A program made the translations under genes and the position numbers. Positions 1-8,342 of a stretch of DNA of 29,606 bases are shown here, piece by piece. Where the stretch lies: NCBI GenBank assembly GCA_964514395.1, contig CAZEQK010000040.1, positions 1 through 29,606 of the forward strand, given 5' to 3'. The notes beneath the pieces are model-generated. The model had not been told where the DNA came from. It did not search any database and saw only the letters and a list, made by a program, of their open reading frames with translations. Positions within the stretch are counted from its first letter, which is position 1. Each line of letters opens with the position of its first letter. This DNA comes from CAZEQK01 sp964514395. Its GTDB lineage: Bacteria; Bacillota; Bacilli; Tepidibacillales; Tepidibacillaceae.

Positions 1-35
1 GTGAGGGGCGCGTGCCGTCCTTGGTGGGTTCGATT
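1..35 (+). repeat. left attachment site (direct repeat)
   Basis: These 35 bases are identical to 29572-29606. They lie in the 3' half of the tRNA gene, the classic target of tyrosine integrases, and an integrase gene starts 150 bases further in. The true core may start further upstream at the anticodon loop and so be longer than the visible repeat. Confidence 0.9.
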
Positions 36-52
36 CCCATGCACTCCCGCCA
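1..52 (+). tRNA. selC: tRNA-Sec (selC), 3' part only
   Basis: The 5' half lies upstream of the window. What is visible is a GC-rich long variable arm (about 4-21), a T arm (TGGG stem, loop TTCGATT, CCCA), the 3' acceptor strand GCACTCCC, discriminator G and CCA. The spacing of T arm, acceptor and GCCA matches the 3' end of E. coli selC. The copy of this region at the right end of the window is preceded by CTTCAAA, an anticodon loop with UCA, which reads UGA as selenocysteine. A tRNA-Ser with a long variable arm is the main alternative, but it would not carry UCA. Because the integrase follows directly, this is probably the copy that still completes a working tRNA. Confidence 0.75.
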
Positions 53-73
53 AAACCATTGATATATCAACGT

Positions 74-103
74 TTTTAGCCTATTGGATAAAAATGGCTA
101 AAA
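74..103. repeat. short inverted repeat after the tRNA
   Basis: TTTTAGCC (74-81) is the reverse complement of GGCTAAAA (96-103), around a 14-base loop. It could end tRNA transcription or serve as an integrase arm or excision site. There is no clear T run after it, so a terminator is not certain. Confidence 0.35.
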
Positions 104-182
104 TCGGAGATTTACCTATAGACCGTGTGGGCGCTTCTTGACCTATCTTGTTCAAAAAAAGATAAGTTGAGGAGGTTTTTTT

Positions 183-443
183 ATGTCTGAAAACAGACGA
201 AGAGGAAGAAGAGTAGCAACAAGGAGATATTTAGATGAAGACCCAATCATGGATGATTCGAAGACCTTAAATGAGTTATTCGAAATCTTCATCAAAGCAA
301 AAGAGTTAGAGGAACTAAGAGAAAGGACTCTGCAAGATCATCGGACAAACTTTAGGTACTTTAAGGAGTATCTTAGCAAGGATTATCCACAAGTGACAAT
401 GGGTTCTGAGGTTACAGTAGACATGATTAGGGATTACATTTAT
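183..443 (+). pseudogene. int: tyrosine integrase, N-terminal fragment (interrupted)
   Basis: This is the N-terminal part (87 codons) of the island's integrase. A strong AGGAGG lies just before the ATG. The residues read as a SAM-like core-binding domain, with a helix around TLQDHRTNFRYFKEYL. The frame runs to the codons for DYIY and then enters a 187-bp insertion (444-630), where it meets a stop codon at 507-509. Removing the insertion joins this part in frame to the segment at 631-1413 (DYIY then YMKKEK), giving a 347-aa protein of normal size for a tRNA-targeting tyrosine recombinase. Position beside the att site and reading direction away from the tRNA fit the outer island's own integrase. 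As it stands it should be inactive. Confidence 0.85.
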
Positions 444-630
444 CTTCGGTTTCATCAAGACTCCCTCTTAAGCTTACCCACAAAAGTGACGTTAGTCTTC
501 GTAAAATAATCCGATTACTTTTGTGGGGCCCAATAAAATTAGCTAGAGGGAGGTGATTCAATCCTCGAAATAAGTCTCGCTAAATTCAGTTGGAGATAAA
601 GAACTCCATCTGAATTAAGTCTCGCTTTAT
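444..630 (+). mobile_element. 187-bp PATE-like (IS200/IS605-type) insertion
   Basis: This is a non-coding insert inside the integrase gene. It lies directly after TTTAT (439-443) and itself ends in TTTAT (626-630), as expected for IS200/IS605 elements, which insert 3' of a short target and make no target duplication. A perfect 11-bp palindrome pairs 477-487 with 517-527. A second hairpin pairs 584-595 with 604-615 (one T-T mismatch) and is flanked by the 11-bp direct repeat TAAGTCTCGCT at 571-581 and 616-626. Hairpins near the ends with repeated feet fit substrates of the HUH transposase TnpA(REP/IS200). The element has no tnpA or tnpB, so it would be a non-autonomous, palindrome-associated derivative. 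Exact excision restores the integrase frame. Confidence 0.75.
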
Positions 631-1413
631 TACATGAAGAAGGAAAAAGGGGTATGGGACAACCATAAGGTGTTAGCAGAGAAATATGGACAAAAGAAAG
701 GGTTATCGCCTGTTACGATTAATGTAAGACTTCGTCCACTCAAAACATTCTTTAAATTCTGTTACGATGAAGAGCATTTGATGCATAACCCAGCTGCTAA
801 AATCAAATTGTTGAAAACAGAAGAAGATACGATAGAAGCTTTTACGAAAGAACAAGTTAGTGAATTGTTAAAGCAACCTGATCAGAGGACATATGTGGGC
901 TTTAGGAATTATGTCATCATGGTGCTAATGCTAGACACGGGCATTCGCATACGAGAGGCGGTAGAGTTAAAAGAAGAATATTTTGATTATGAACAAAAAA
1001 TGATTAAAGTTCCTGCAGCCATTGCTAAAAATAATAAAGCGAGAGTACTACCTTTATCGAAAAAAACTGCTAAATTAATACAGACGTTAATAAAAGAGAA
1101 TAGAGCGATGATTTTTCATCATATAGACAATATTTTTATATCTAATTATGGCGAAAAACTAGATCCTTCAAATATAAGAGACAAAATTAGAGAATATGGA
1201 AGAATGGCTAAAATAAAGGGTGTGAGAGTCAGCCCACATACATTCCGCCATACATTTACTAAATTTTATATTTTAAACGGTGGAGATGCTTTTACATTAC
1301 AACGAATCCTTGATCATAGTACGATGAATATGGTCAGAAAATATATTCAAATGACTGATGATGATATAAAAATCCAGCACAACCAATTTAGCCCAATAAC
1401 TTCTTTATTGTAA
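631..1413 (+). pseudogene. int: tyrosine integrase, C-terminal catalytic fragment
   Basis: This is the catalytic part of the split integrase. It holds the rest of the core-binding domain (NVRLRPLKTFFKFCYDEE) and the catalytic domain. The catalytic residues are visible: Arg in DTGIRIREAVEL, the H-x-x-R box in SPHTFRHTFT, then LDHSTMNMVRKYIQ with the later His and the nucleophile Tyr. All key residues are kept, so the damage is only the insertion at 444-630. An ATG at 634 could in theory start a shortened protein of 259 aa, but no good ribosome binding site precedes it and the N-terminal DNA-binding part would be missing. The next gene follows 12 bases after the stop. Confidence 0.85.
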
Positions 1414-1425
1414 GGGGGTAAGGAA

Positions 1426-2019
1426 ATGAAGATGAAAAAAGATTATCTAATTGTATATAATCCCAACAAAATGCTATCTGGTGCTGAAATGATGGAAATT
1501 GCCGATTGTTTAGATGGTATTCCTTTCTTCGTTATGCCAAAACCGAATAATGATGAAGATGAATATATAGTAAAAACAGTTTATCAAAATGAAATATTAA
1601 ATCTCGATGTTGCTGGTTTTAAATATGATGTCATAGAGGAAGTAGAAAAATTTAATGTTGAATTGATTGAAGATTACTTTCGCGAACGTCATTTTAAACA
1701 ATGGCTTAAGGATAACAAAGTTTCATTATATAAGTCCATGAAAACACCAGATGATGAAGATATTAAAAGAATAACAATCAAAATTAAAAAGAAGAAAAAT
1801 GTAGAGTTGGTTTATATTCTTTATCCACCTTCATTCGGAAAAGAGTATTTAAAGATAGCTTTTCTGGTTGATGAAACAGTAATTAGAATAAAAACAAAAT
1901 GGAAATATCTTAGAGAATTATGGCGAGAATTACCTCAACTTCATCCTAAGTTAGAAGCAATAAGAGCCTTAGGGTTTTATGATGTAACCTCACTATCGAT
2001 TAATGAAGAGATAAATTAG
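1426..2019 (+). CDS. unknown 197-aa protein next to the integrase
   Basis: I do not recognise this protein. It begins 12 bases after the integrase stop with a G-rich ribosome binding site (GGGGGTAAGGA), so it is probably co-transcribed with the integrase. A second ATG two codons in (1432) is also possible. The protein is highly charged, with acidic stretches (NNDEDEY, PDDEDIK), a lysine-rich segment (KIKKKKN) and a C-terminal part rich in aromatic residues. There is no signal peptide, membrane segment or clear motif. A terminator follows at 2034. An island-maintenance or recombination accessory role is possible from location only. Confidence 0.7.
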   Translation: MKMKKDYLIVYNPNKMLSGAEMMEIADCLDGIPFFVMPKPNNDEDEYIVKTVYQNEILNLDVAGFKYDVIEEVEKFNVELIEDYFRERHFKQWLKDNKVSLYKSMKTPDDEDIKRITIKIKKKKNVELVYILYPPSFGKEYLKIAFLVDETVIRIKTKWKYLRELWRELPQLHPKLEAIRALGFYDVTSLSINEEIN

Positions 2020-2033
2020 AAGTATGTCACTAT

Positions 2034-2066
2034 AAGCCTGTTCCTTGTCTGGAATGGGCTTTTTTG
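2034..2066 (+). terminator. rho-independent terminator
   Basis: An 11-bp stem (AAGCCTGTTCC at 2034-2044 with GGAATGGGCTT at 2051-2061, two G-T pairs) is followed by a T run. It ends the integrase/197-aa transcript and separates it from the restriction-modification operon. Confidence 0.85.
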
Positions 2067-2254
2067 TACGGCTAAGAATTGCAAATTTTGTACTTAAAAT
2101 GATGATAATACATTCTTTGTCAAAACACTGTATATTCTTATGTCCTAAAAACAGGAATTTACCCCATGGATATAAAACTATATAATTATTAGTAAATGTG
2201 TCCTTAAAATTAAAGCACTAATAAATATAGATAATAATTAAAGGAGAGAGAGAA

Positions 2255-2851
2255 ATGGCAGAAAATACAACAGGAAATATTGGATTTGAGGAAACACTTT
2301 GGAAAGCAGCTGATAAGCTTAGAGGAAGTATGGATGCAAGTGAATATAAGCATGTAGTCTTAGGGCTTATTTTCTTAAAATATATTTCAGATAAATTTGA
2401 GACTAAATATAATGAGCTTGTCGCTGAAGGTGAAGGGTTTGAGGAAGAATTAGATGAATATCTTTCGGAAAATATTTTTTGGGTCCCAAAAGGAGCAAGA
2501 TGGAACTACATAAAAGATAATGCAAAAAGTGAGAAAATAGGGCAGATTATTGATGATGCCATGATTCTTATAGAAAAAGAGAACAGGACGTTAAAAAATG
2601 TACTTGAAAAGCGATATGCTAGACCAGAAATAGATAAAAGAAGATTAGGGGAACTTATTGACTTAATTTCTACTATTAAATTGCATTCAAAGGATGAAAA
2701 GGATTTGCTTGGACGTGTTTACGAGTATTTTCTAGGAAAGTTTGCAGCCATAGAAGGTAAAAGTGGAGGAGAATTCTATACCCCTACCTCTGTTGTTAAA
2801 ACCTTAGTAGAAATGATTGAGCCATACAAAGGTAGAATCTATGATCCTTGC
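2255..2851 (+). pseudogene. hsdM: type I methyltransferase HsdM, 5' part (split by element)
   Basis: This is the N-terminal 199 codons of the type I restriction-modification methylase subunit, with GGAGAGAG before the ATG. The HsdM N-terminal helical domain is clear (FEETLWKAADKLRGSMD, then YKHVVLGLIFLKYIS). The conserved GGEFYTPTSVVKTLVEM follows, then the first residues of SAM-binding motif I (YDPC). There the frame enters the inner mobile element and stops after one foreign codon (2855-2857). The remainder of the gene resumes at 14466 with CGSGGMF. Joined at TGC, the two halves encode 508 aa, a normal HsdM length. The split protein lacks a complete SAM pocket, so the system should be unable to methylate or restrict unless the element excises. 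Confidence 0.92.
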
Positions 2852-3136
2852 ATATGATTAATATTATAAATGTATAATTTACCGCAATAATTATTTTCAT
2901 ATTATTATACACCAATTTGATTAATTAAGACCACTGAATGGCACTTCTTTTACAATCAAAAAATATTACGGTAAAAATTTTTTATAGATCATAAATAAAA
3001 TTATAAATGAAATTGGATAGAGTACTGTCCTTTATTTGTAGTATGTCGCTGGTAGGATATTTAAGAGTATTAGGGGGGAGTATTTTAAGTATTTAAGATA
3101 AGTTGAAAATAATCTGACTGATAAGGTGATTAGGAA

Positions 3137-3472
3137 ATGCGTGAAGAAATTGTTAAGCAAATAATTCTTTTTAGGGACGAGAGAAACTGGAAACAGTTTC
3201 ATAATCCAAAAGATTTAGCGATATCGATTAGTTTAGAAGCTGCAGAGTTGTTAGAAAATTTTCAATGGACAGGCAGTGAGACGAATGTGCCAGAGCATAA
3301 AGACAATATTTTGCTTGAATTAGCTGATGTAATAATTTACAGCGTTATGATGGCTGATCTTTTAAATGTTGATATCAATGAGATTATTACAGAAAAACTA
3401 AAACTTAATGAGAAGAAATATAAGATTGATAAGGCATATGGGAGTAAAAAAAAGTATACAGAATTGGAGTGA
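3137..3472 (+). CDS. MazG-like nucleotide pyrophosphohydrolase
   Basis: This small (111 aa) all-helical enzyme of the MazG/dCTPase (RS21-C6-like) type hydrolyses nucleoside triphosphates to monophosphate and pyrophosphate. Visible metal-binding motifs are EAAELLE (around residue 34-40) and ELADVIIY (around 61-68), the usual E-x-x-E ... E-x-x-D set. Family members clean up non-standard nucleotides or, in defence settings, may lower nucleotide pools. The stop lies 6 bases before the nuclease-helicase start, so the two form an operon and probably work together. It is the first cargo gene of the inner element, after about 280 bases of AT-rich non-coding DNA that must contain its promoter. The substrate cannot be read from the sequence. 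Confidence 0.85.
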   Translation: MREEIVKQIILFRDERNWKQFHNPKDLAISISLEAAELLENFQWTGSETNVPEHKDNILLELADVIIYSVMMADLLNVDINEIITEKLKLNEKKYKIDKAYGSKKKYTELE

Positions 3473-3478
3473 TTACCA

Positions 3479-5332
3479 TTGATTATTTATAAAAATAGTG
3501 CTCTTGGATTTCGTTCAGCAGTTGACGATAATAAAATAGTTTATGATATTGAAGGCGTATTCATGTCTAAATACGGGAGACGGGTTGCAGAAGCGGAGAA
3601 GCGGTCATGGAATTATTCACTTCGGTTCATGGAAACCGTATTAAGAAAATCGATGATTCCTGATGATTGTGGTGTGTTTATTGAGTACAACATTCCTGGA
3701 ACCAGTAAAAGGATTGATTTTATAGTTTCGGGATATGACAAAAATGTTAATGCAAACTTTGTAATAATAGAGTTGAAGCAGTGGGATCAAGTGGGTGTCA
3801 CAAACAAAGAAGACATAGTTACAGCTTATGTAGGCGGTAGAGTGAGGGAAGTGGCACACCCATCTTATCAAGCCTATTCATATAAGAAATACCTATCGGA
3901 TATGAATGAAGCTATATATAGGAAAAATCTATCTCCATATTCATGTGCATATCTACATAATTATGTAAGAAGAAATCCAGAACCACTAACTGCTAAGCCA
4001 TATCAAGAAATCGTCGAAGATACACCTGTTTTTCTCTCGGAAGATGTTATAAAATTAGGAGATTTCATCCGTAAGTACGTTGGTAAAGGAAATGGCCTCG
4101 AAATACTCTATCAAATTGAAAATGGAAAGATAAAGCCTTCAAAGAAGTTCGTGGAATATGTCTCGGATATTTTTGAAGGGAATGAAGTTTTTACACTTCT
4201 AGATGAGCAAAAGGTAGCATACGAAAATATACTTGCACATGCGGCAACATCAAAAGATAAAACTACAATCATAGTTAATGGCGGACCAGGTACTGGAAAG
4301 TCAGTAGTTGCAATGAATGCGTTTGTTGAACTCTTAAAACAAAGGAAGAACTTAAAATTCGTAGCTCCTAATGCATCTTTTAGGGCTGCGATGATAGAAA
4401 TGTTAGTTAACAAAAGGAAACATAGTAAAAAACGGTTGAGTAGCTTATTTTCGGGTTCAGGAGTATTTTTTAATGCTATAGAAAATGAGTTTGATGTATT
4501 GGTCGTTGACGAAGCACATCGTCTTAAGAAAAAAGGAGCATTTCAATATAAAGGCGAGAATCAGGTAGAGGATGTTATTAAAGCATCCAAGATAAATGTT
4601 TTTTTTATAGATGATAATCAGCGAATTCGACCAGAGGATGTTGGAACAGTAAATACTATTAAAACTGCTGCAGAAAAGTTTGGCTCTAAAATAGTGGAGG
4701 TAAAACTTGAAGCTCAATTCAGATGTTTTGGAGCAGAAGGTTTTTTAAACTGGATTGATCATAACATGGGAATCAGAGATACAGCCAATTATGACGGTTG
4801 GGATGAAAATGGTTTTGAATTTATGATTATGGATACTCCTCAAGCATTGCTAGAAAAGATAAAAGAAAAAAACAAAGAGGGTTTTAAAGCACGAATGCTG
4901 GCAGGATTTGCATGGCCATGGACATCAGAGGCAGATGGTAATCCCAATGCTGAAATAAATGATGTGGAACTGTCTGAATACGACTTTAGTATGCCTTGGA
5001 ATAGCAGAAATAATCAATACTCATGGGCTATGGATGAAGAAAAAGTTAATCAAATAGGCTGTGTACATACTTCTCAAGGATTAGAATTTGACTATGTTGG
5101 TGTTATTGTAGGTAACGATTTGAGGTATAGTCCTGATGATATGCAAATTTATGCTTCATATAATGATTACTACGATAGAACTGGGAAAAAAGGTTTGAAA
5201 CAAAAGCCAGAGGAATTAACGGCTTTAGTCAAAAATATCTATAAAATTTTAATGTCTCGTGGTATGAAGGGCTGTTATATTTTTTGTCGAGATAGTAACC
5301 TTCAAGAATATTTAAAAAGCAGGCTTTCTTAA
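3479..5332 (+). CDS. PD-(D/E)XK nuclease fused to DUF2075/Schlafen-type helicase
   Basis: This 617-aa protein starts with TTG, with GGAG upstream. The N-terminal part has a restriction-like nuclease core: RIDFIV (about residue 80) followed by VIIELKQW (about 97-103), the D...ExK pattern. The C-terminal part is a superfamily 1 helicase of the DUF2075 type: Walker A GGPGTGKS (about 264-271), Walker B VVDEAHR (about 342), an arginine in LEAQFRC, motif V HTSQGLEFD, and MSRGMKGCYIF near the end. It should use ATP to move on nucleic acid and cut it. Coupled tightly behind the MazG-like gene and carried on a mobile element, it is probably one half of an anti-phage pair. That role is inferred; the motifs themselves are clear. 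Confidence 0.85.
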   Translation: MIIYKNSALGFRSAVDDNKIVYDIEGVFMSKYGRRVAEAEKRSWNYSLRFMETVLRKSMIPDDCGVFIEYNIPGTSKRIDFIVSGYDKNVNANFVIIELKQWDQVGVTNKEDIVTAYVGGRVREVAHPSYQAYSYKKYLSDMNEAIYRKNLSPYSCAYLHNYVRRNPEPLTAKPYQEIVEDTPVFLSEDVIKLGDFIRKYVGKGNGLEILYQIENGKIKPSKKFVEYVSDIFEGNEVFTLLDEQKVAYENILAHAATSKDKTTIIVNGGPGTGKSVVAMNAFVELLKQRKNLKFVAPNASFRAAMIEMLVNKRKHSKKRLSSLFSGSGVFFNAIENEFDVLVVDEAHRLKKKGAFQYKGENQVEDVIKASKINVFFIDDNQRIRPEDVGTVNTIKTAAEKFGSKIVEVKLEAQFRCFGAEGFLNWIDHNMGIRDTANYDGWDENGFEFMIMDTPQALLEKIKEKNKEGFKARMLAGFAWPWTSEADGNPNAEINDVELSEYDFSMPWNSRNNQYSWAMDEEKVNQIGCVHTSQGLEFDYVGVIVGNDLRYSPDDMQIYASYNDYYDRTGKKGLKQKPEELTALVKNIYKILMSRGMKGCYIFCRDSNLQEYLKSRLS

Positions 5333-5379
5333 AAACTAATAAAAAGTCATTTTTGCAATAGTTGGTGAGAAAACATTTT

Positions 5380-5410
5380 GAGCGATCCGGAACTTTCGTT
5401 CGCTTTTTAT
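5380..5410 (+). terminator. possible terminator after nuclease-helicase gene
   Basis: A short imperfect hairpin (AGCGA at 5381-5385 with TCGCT at 5400-5404) is followed by a T run. The stem is short, so the call is weak. The rest of the 313-base gap to the next gene is AT-rich and holds the promoter at 5562-5590. Confidence 0.35.
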
Positions 5411-5561
5411 TATCATAAACTGGAATTTAGTTTGTAATATAGTTACAGAAATACATAAATTACCTAAAAACTTATAAATACTGATTTAAGTACGTATGCC
5501 TAATCTCTAGAAAAAGATAGTGATTGTGTGATAGTACATGAAACTCTAAAAATGTAAAATA

Positions 5562-5590
5562 TTACATAAAAAATTTATCAATGCTATAAT
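5562..5590 (+). promoter_or_regulatory. extended -10 promoter for the TrlF-type gene
   Basis: TGCTATAAT (5582-5590) is a perfect -10 hexamer with the TGn extension. A weak -35 (TTACAT, 5562-5567) lies 17 bases upstream. The start codon follows about 55 bases later, so the PHP-ATPase has its own transcript. Confidence 0.6.
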
Positions 5591-5645
5591 ATTATTGGAA
5601 CAATAGATTTTTTAGTAGAATCAAGATTTTATTTTGGAGGGTAAT

Positions 5646-8216
5646 ATGCAGTTAATGACTGAATCGATATCACAAATTTATTACAAAATTACTAATATGA
5701 GGCGAAAATATGCGGATTTAAAGAAATGTGAGATACATCTACATACTCCTGCATCATATGATTACGTCCTGATTGATGGCCAAAATTATGAATCTATTAA
5801 AATAGAGAAAATACTAAATTATGCTAAAGAAATTGGTTATTTAGCAGAAAACCAACTCGAAGCCATACTTGATAGAGTTGATAAAGGTGATTATGAAGGA
5901 CTTAAATATATTGAACAATTGAAGGAAAAAAACATCCCTTATAAAGACTTTAAAGAATATCTCTCATATATGCTTATTGCTTATAAGTTGTATTTAGAGA
6001 AAGTAGAAGTGGTTGTAATTAGTGATCATAATACTCTAACTGGTTTTAAAAAACTTAAATATGCACTAGATGAATATTTTAAAAATAACATTAAAACAAA
6101 TAAGCAAATCAATCAAAATGCAATACACTTACTCTTAGGAATTGAGATTTCTTGTTCTGATAAAAATCATGTAATAGGTATTTTTGATCAAAATAATTTC
6201 ACAAGCATCGAAAAATTTGTTAATGAGCAGATACATTCTGCCAAAGAAGGAACGATTGAGACCAGTTTGACAATCATAAAAGAAATATCAAAACTAGGAG
6301 GTGTAGGCTACCTAGCACATATTACTAGTTCAGACTTCTTAGGTACTAAACTTTATAAACAAAATCTTTTTTCAAAAGAAGCAAGTTATATATTAGGTTC
6401 AACTAATCTTGAAAATATGGATAAAATTATAGAAGAGAAAATTTATCCGTTTACTACTAATAGAGAATTTTGTATTCTCCATGAAGGAGACTCCCATAGC
6501 ATAGAAACAATTGGACGTAGAAATACTTGGATTAAATTTAATAAGTTGAATTTTTCGGCTTTTAAAAAGGCTCTTATTGACTATCATTTTTCTGTCTACA
6601 CTGAAAAGCCAACATTTACTGACAAATTTATCAAAGGTATCTATATTCATCCTGGTGACAATGGATACATGAGTGGTAATAGAAGTAACGATGAGTTTTT
6701 TAAAGTGGATTTTTCTAAAGATCTTAATTGCATAATTGGAGGTAGAGGAACAGGAAAAAGTACTTTACTCAATATCATTGATACAATTTTCTCTCGAACA
6801 TCTCCAGACAAAAAACAGTTAAAATTTATATCGAACCACAAATTTATTGTTATAGTCTTCGCTTTTCACGGTAATGATTATATTGTTAAATTTATTCCAC
6901 AGCTTGATCCAGACAAGGAATATTATCAAAGAGATTTTTTCTTAGAAAAGGCATTTCTTAGTTCACCTTCTAACCAGCAGGACACAATATATTTAGCTGA
7001 GCATTGGTTAGAACTATATAAAGTTGAGGATAGTAAAAATTTTAGATTTATTAAGGTTATTGGGGATGAGAAAAATGATGTTTTAAATTCTGTATACCGA
7101 AATAGATATTCTATTAACAATATATTAAATAGAATAAATCGAGGAGAGATAGGCGAATTTGTAAGGGAAGTAATTTTTGATGGGCTTCCTTCTCGAAAAT
7201 TAAACTCATTTCTAAAGGGATTAATTAATACAAATAAAAAAACCATTAGAAAATACCTCAAAGATAATTTGAATGTTGTAATTAATGAACTTGAAATTAG
7301 AAAAGAGAAATTTGCTAATGAAATAAGTGATTTTAATCAAGAATATAAGGATCTAATTAAAATAGAATACGGACATTATGATGATATTCACAATCATTTT
7401 ATAGATGAGCTACTTTTTAATATTCCCCGTGATAGGCATGTAAATAGGACTTTATTAACTTGGGAGGGCGTAGAAAGATATCTCTATGAAATAATAAATA
7501 AAGTAAACTTTATTCAATTTTTTAATTTATTGGTAGGACAAAAATTCGCAGATTTAGAAAAATTACAACCTTTATCTCAATTTGCAAATAAGAGAATTAA
7601 CCGTTCAATAAGGGATATTAACGAAGAATATCAAGATATTAACAAGGAAAATATAAATTCTGTATATAGAGACATATTAAAAGAGCTTGTCTCTAATAAT
7701 TTTAACTTGCATACTAGCTTCAAAAGATATATTGAGATCACTGATAACTTTAATTTATTATTTAATGTTAATTCCAAGGAATCCTTTCCTAATCAAGGAG
7801 TATTATTAAAACCAATAGAATCACTTTCGCTTGGTCAAAAAGTAGCAGCAATATTAACTTTTATTTTTAAATTTGGTATTCATGCAAAGGATAATACACC
7901 ACTAATAATCGATCAACCAGAAGATAATTTAGATAGTCAGTATATATATAAGAACTTAGTAAGCAGTTTGCGAAATATTAAAAATAGCAGACAAGTCATT
8001 ATAGTTACTCATAACTCTACCATAGTTACCAATGCAGTAGCTGAACAAGTAATTGTATTAAATTCAGATAATAGAAAAGGCTGGGTCGAGCATAAAGGTT
8101 ATTTAGGAAATCAACGGGTAACAAAATTAATTCTACAATATTTAGAAGGTGGTAAAGATTCTTTTCTTCACAAAATGGATACCTATAATACAATACTAAA
8201 CTTGAGGCAAAAATAG
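5646..8216 (+). CDS. TrlF-type PHP domain / SMC-like ATPase
   Basis: This protein has 856 aa from the ATG at 5646, with GGAGGG directly upstream. An in-frame TTG at 5634 overlaps that site and is less likely. The N-terminus is a PHP (polymerase and histidinol phosphatase) metal-dependent domain: IHLHTPASYDY, VVISDHNTLTGF, and later HEGDSHS. It is followed by an ABC/SMC-type ATPase split by a long helical region: Walker A GGRGTGKSTLLN (about residue 365), signature SLSLGQK (about 720), Walker B LIIDQPEDNLD (about 750) and the H-loop VTHNS (about 780). This order fits the TrlF family of AAA-like ATPases, found in defence islands. A nuclease or phosphoesterase switched on by the ATPase is the likely mechanism, by analogy with other ATPase-nuclease defence proteins. 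Confidence 0.85.
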   Translation: MQLMTESISQIYYKITNMRRKYADLKKCEIHLHTPASYDYVLIDGQNYESIKIEKILNYAKEIGYLAENQLEAILDRVDKGDYEGLKYIEQLKEKNIPYKDFKEYLSYMLIAYKLYLEKVEVVVISDHNTLTGFKKLKYALDEYFKNNIKTNKQINQNAIHLLLGIEISCSDKNHVIGIFDQNNFTSIEKFVNEQIHSAKEGTIETSLTIIKEISKLGGVGYLAHITSSDFLGTKLYKQNLFSKEASYILGSTNLENMDKIIEEKIYPFTTNREFCILHEGDSHSIETIGRRNTWIKFNKLNFSAFKKALIDYHFSVYTEKPTFTDKFIKGIYIHPGDNGYMSGNRSNDEFFKVDFSKDLNCIIGGRGTGKSTLLNIIDTIFSRTSPDKKQLKFISNHKFIVIVFAFHGNDYIVKFIPQLDPDKEYYQRDFFLEKAFLSSPSNQQDTIYLAEHWLELYKVEDSKNFRFIKVIGDEKNDVLNSVYRNRYSINNILNRINRGEIGEFVREVIFDGLPSRKLNSFLKGLINTNKKTIRKYLKDNLNVVINELEIRKEKFANEISDFNQEYKDLIKIEYGHYDDIHNHFIDELLFNIPRDRHVNRTLLTWEGVERYLYEIINKVNFIQFFNLLVGQKFADLEKLQPLSQFANKRINRSIRDINEEYQDINKENINSVYRDILKELVSNNFNLHTSFKRYIEITDNFNLLFNVNSKESFPNQGVLLKPIESLSLGQKVAAILTFIFKFGIHAKDNTPLIIDQPEDNLDSQYIYKNLVSSLRNIKNSRQVIIVTHNSTIVTNAVAEQVIVLNSDNRKGWVEHKGYLGNQRVTKLILQYLEGGKDSFLHKMDTYNTILNLRQK

Positions 8217-8342
8217 GTTTGCTATGAAAGAATTCTTGTAACAAAAATTGCACTTTTGCTAAACTTCTTGTTTTAACCGTTAATTTTTGGTTCTGCTTTT
8301 TTTACAAAATCTTTATTCTTTTTATAAATGAACAATAAGTTT

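Noticed and set aside
1..52. tRNA-Ser or tRNA-Leu instead of tRNA-Sec
   Set aside because: tRNA-Leu normally has A before CCA. The UCA anticodon loop in the right copy and the acceptor/T-arm spacing fit tRNA-Sec better. Only the missing 5' half would settle it.
471..630. Hairpins at 477-527 and 584-615 as transcription terminators or a CRISPR-like repeat
   Set aside because: No T runs follow, there are only two different palindromes, and the TTTAT boundaries with exact frame restoration point to a transposable element.
634..1413. Complete 259-aa integrase starting at ATG 634
   Set aside because: It lacks the N-terminal domain, and the start codon is an internal Met of the longer protein that is restored when the 187-bp insertion is removed.
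8217..8342. Terminator between the converging TrlF-type and TnpC-like genes
   Set aside because: Only T-rich stretches are seen, with no convincing stem.
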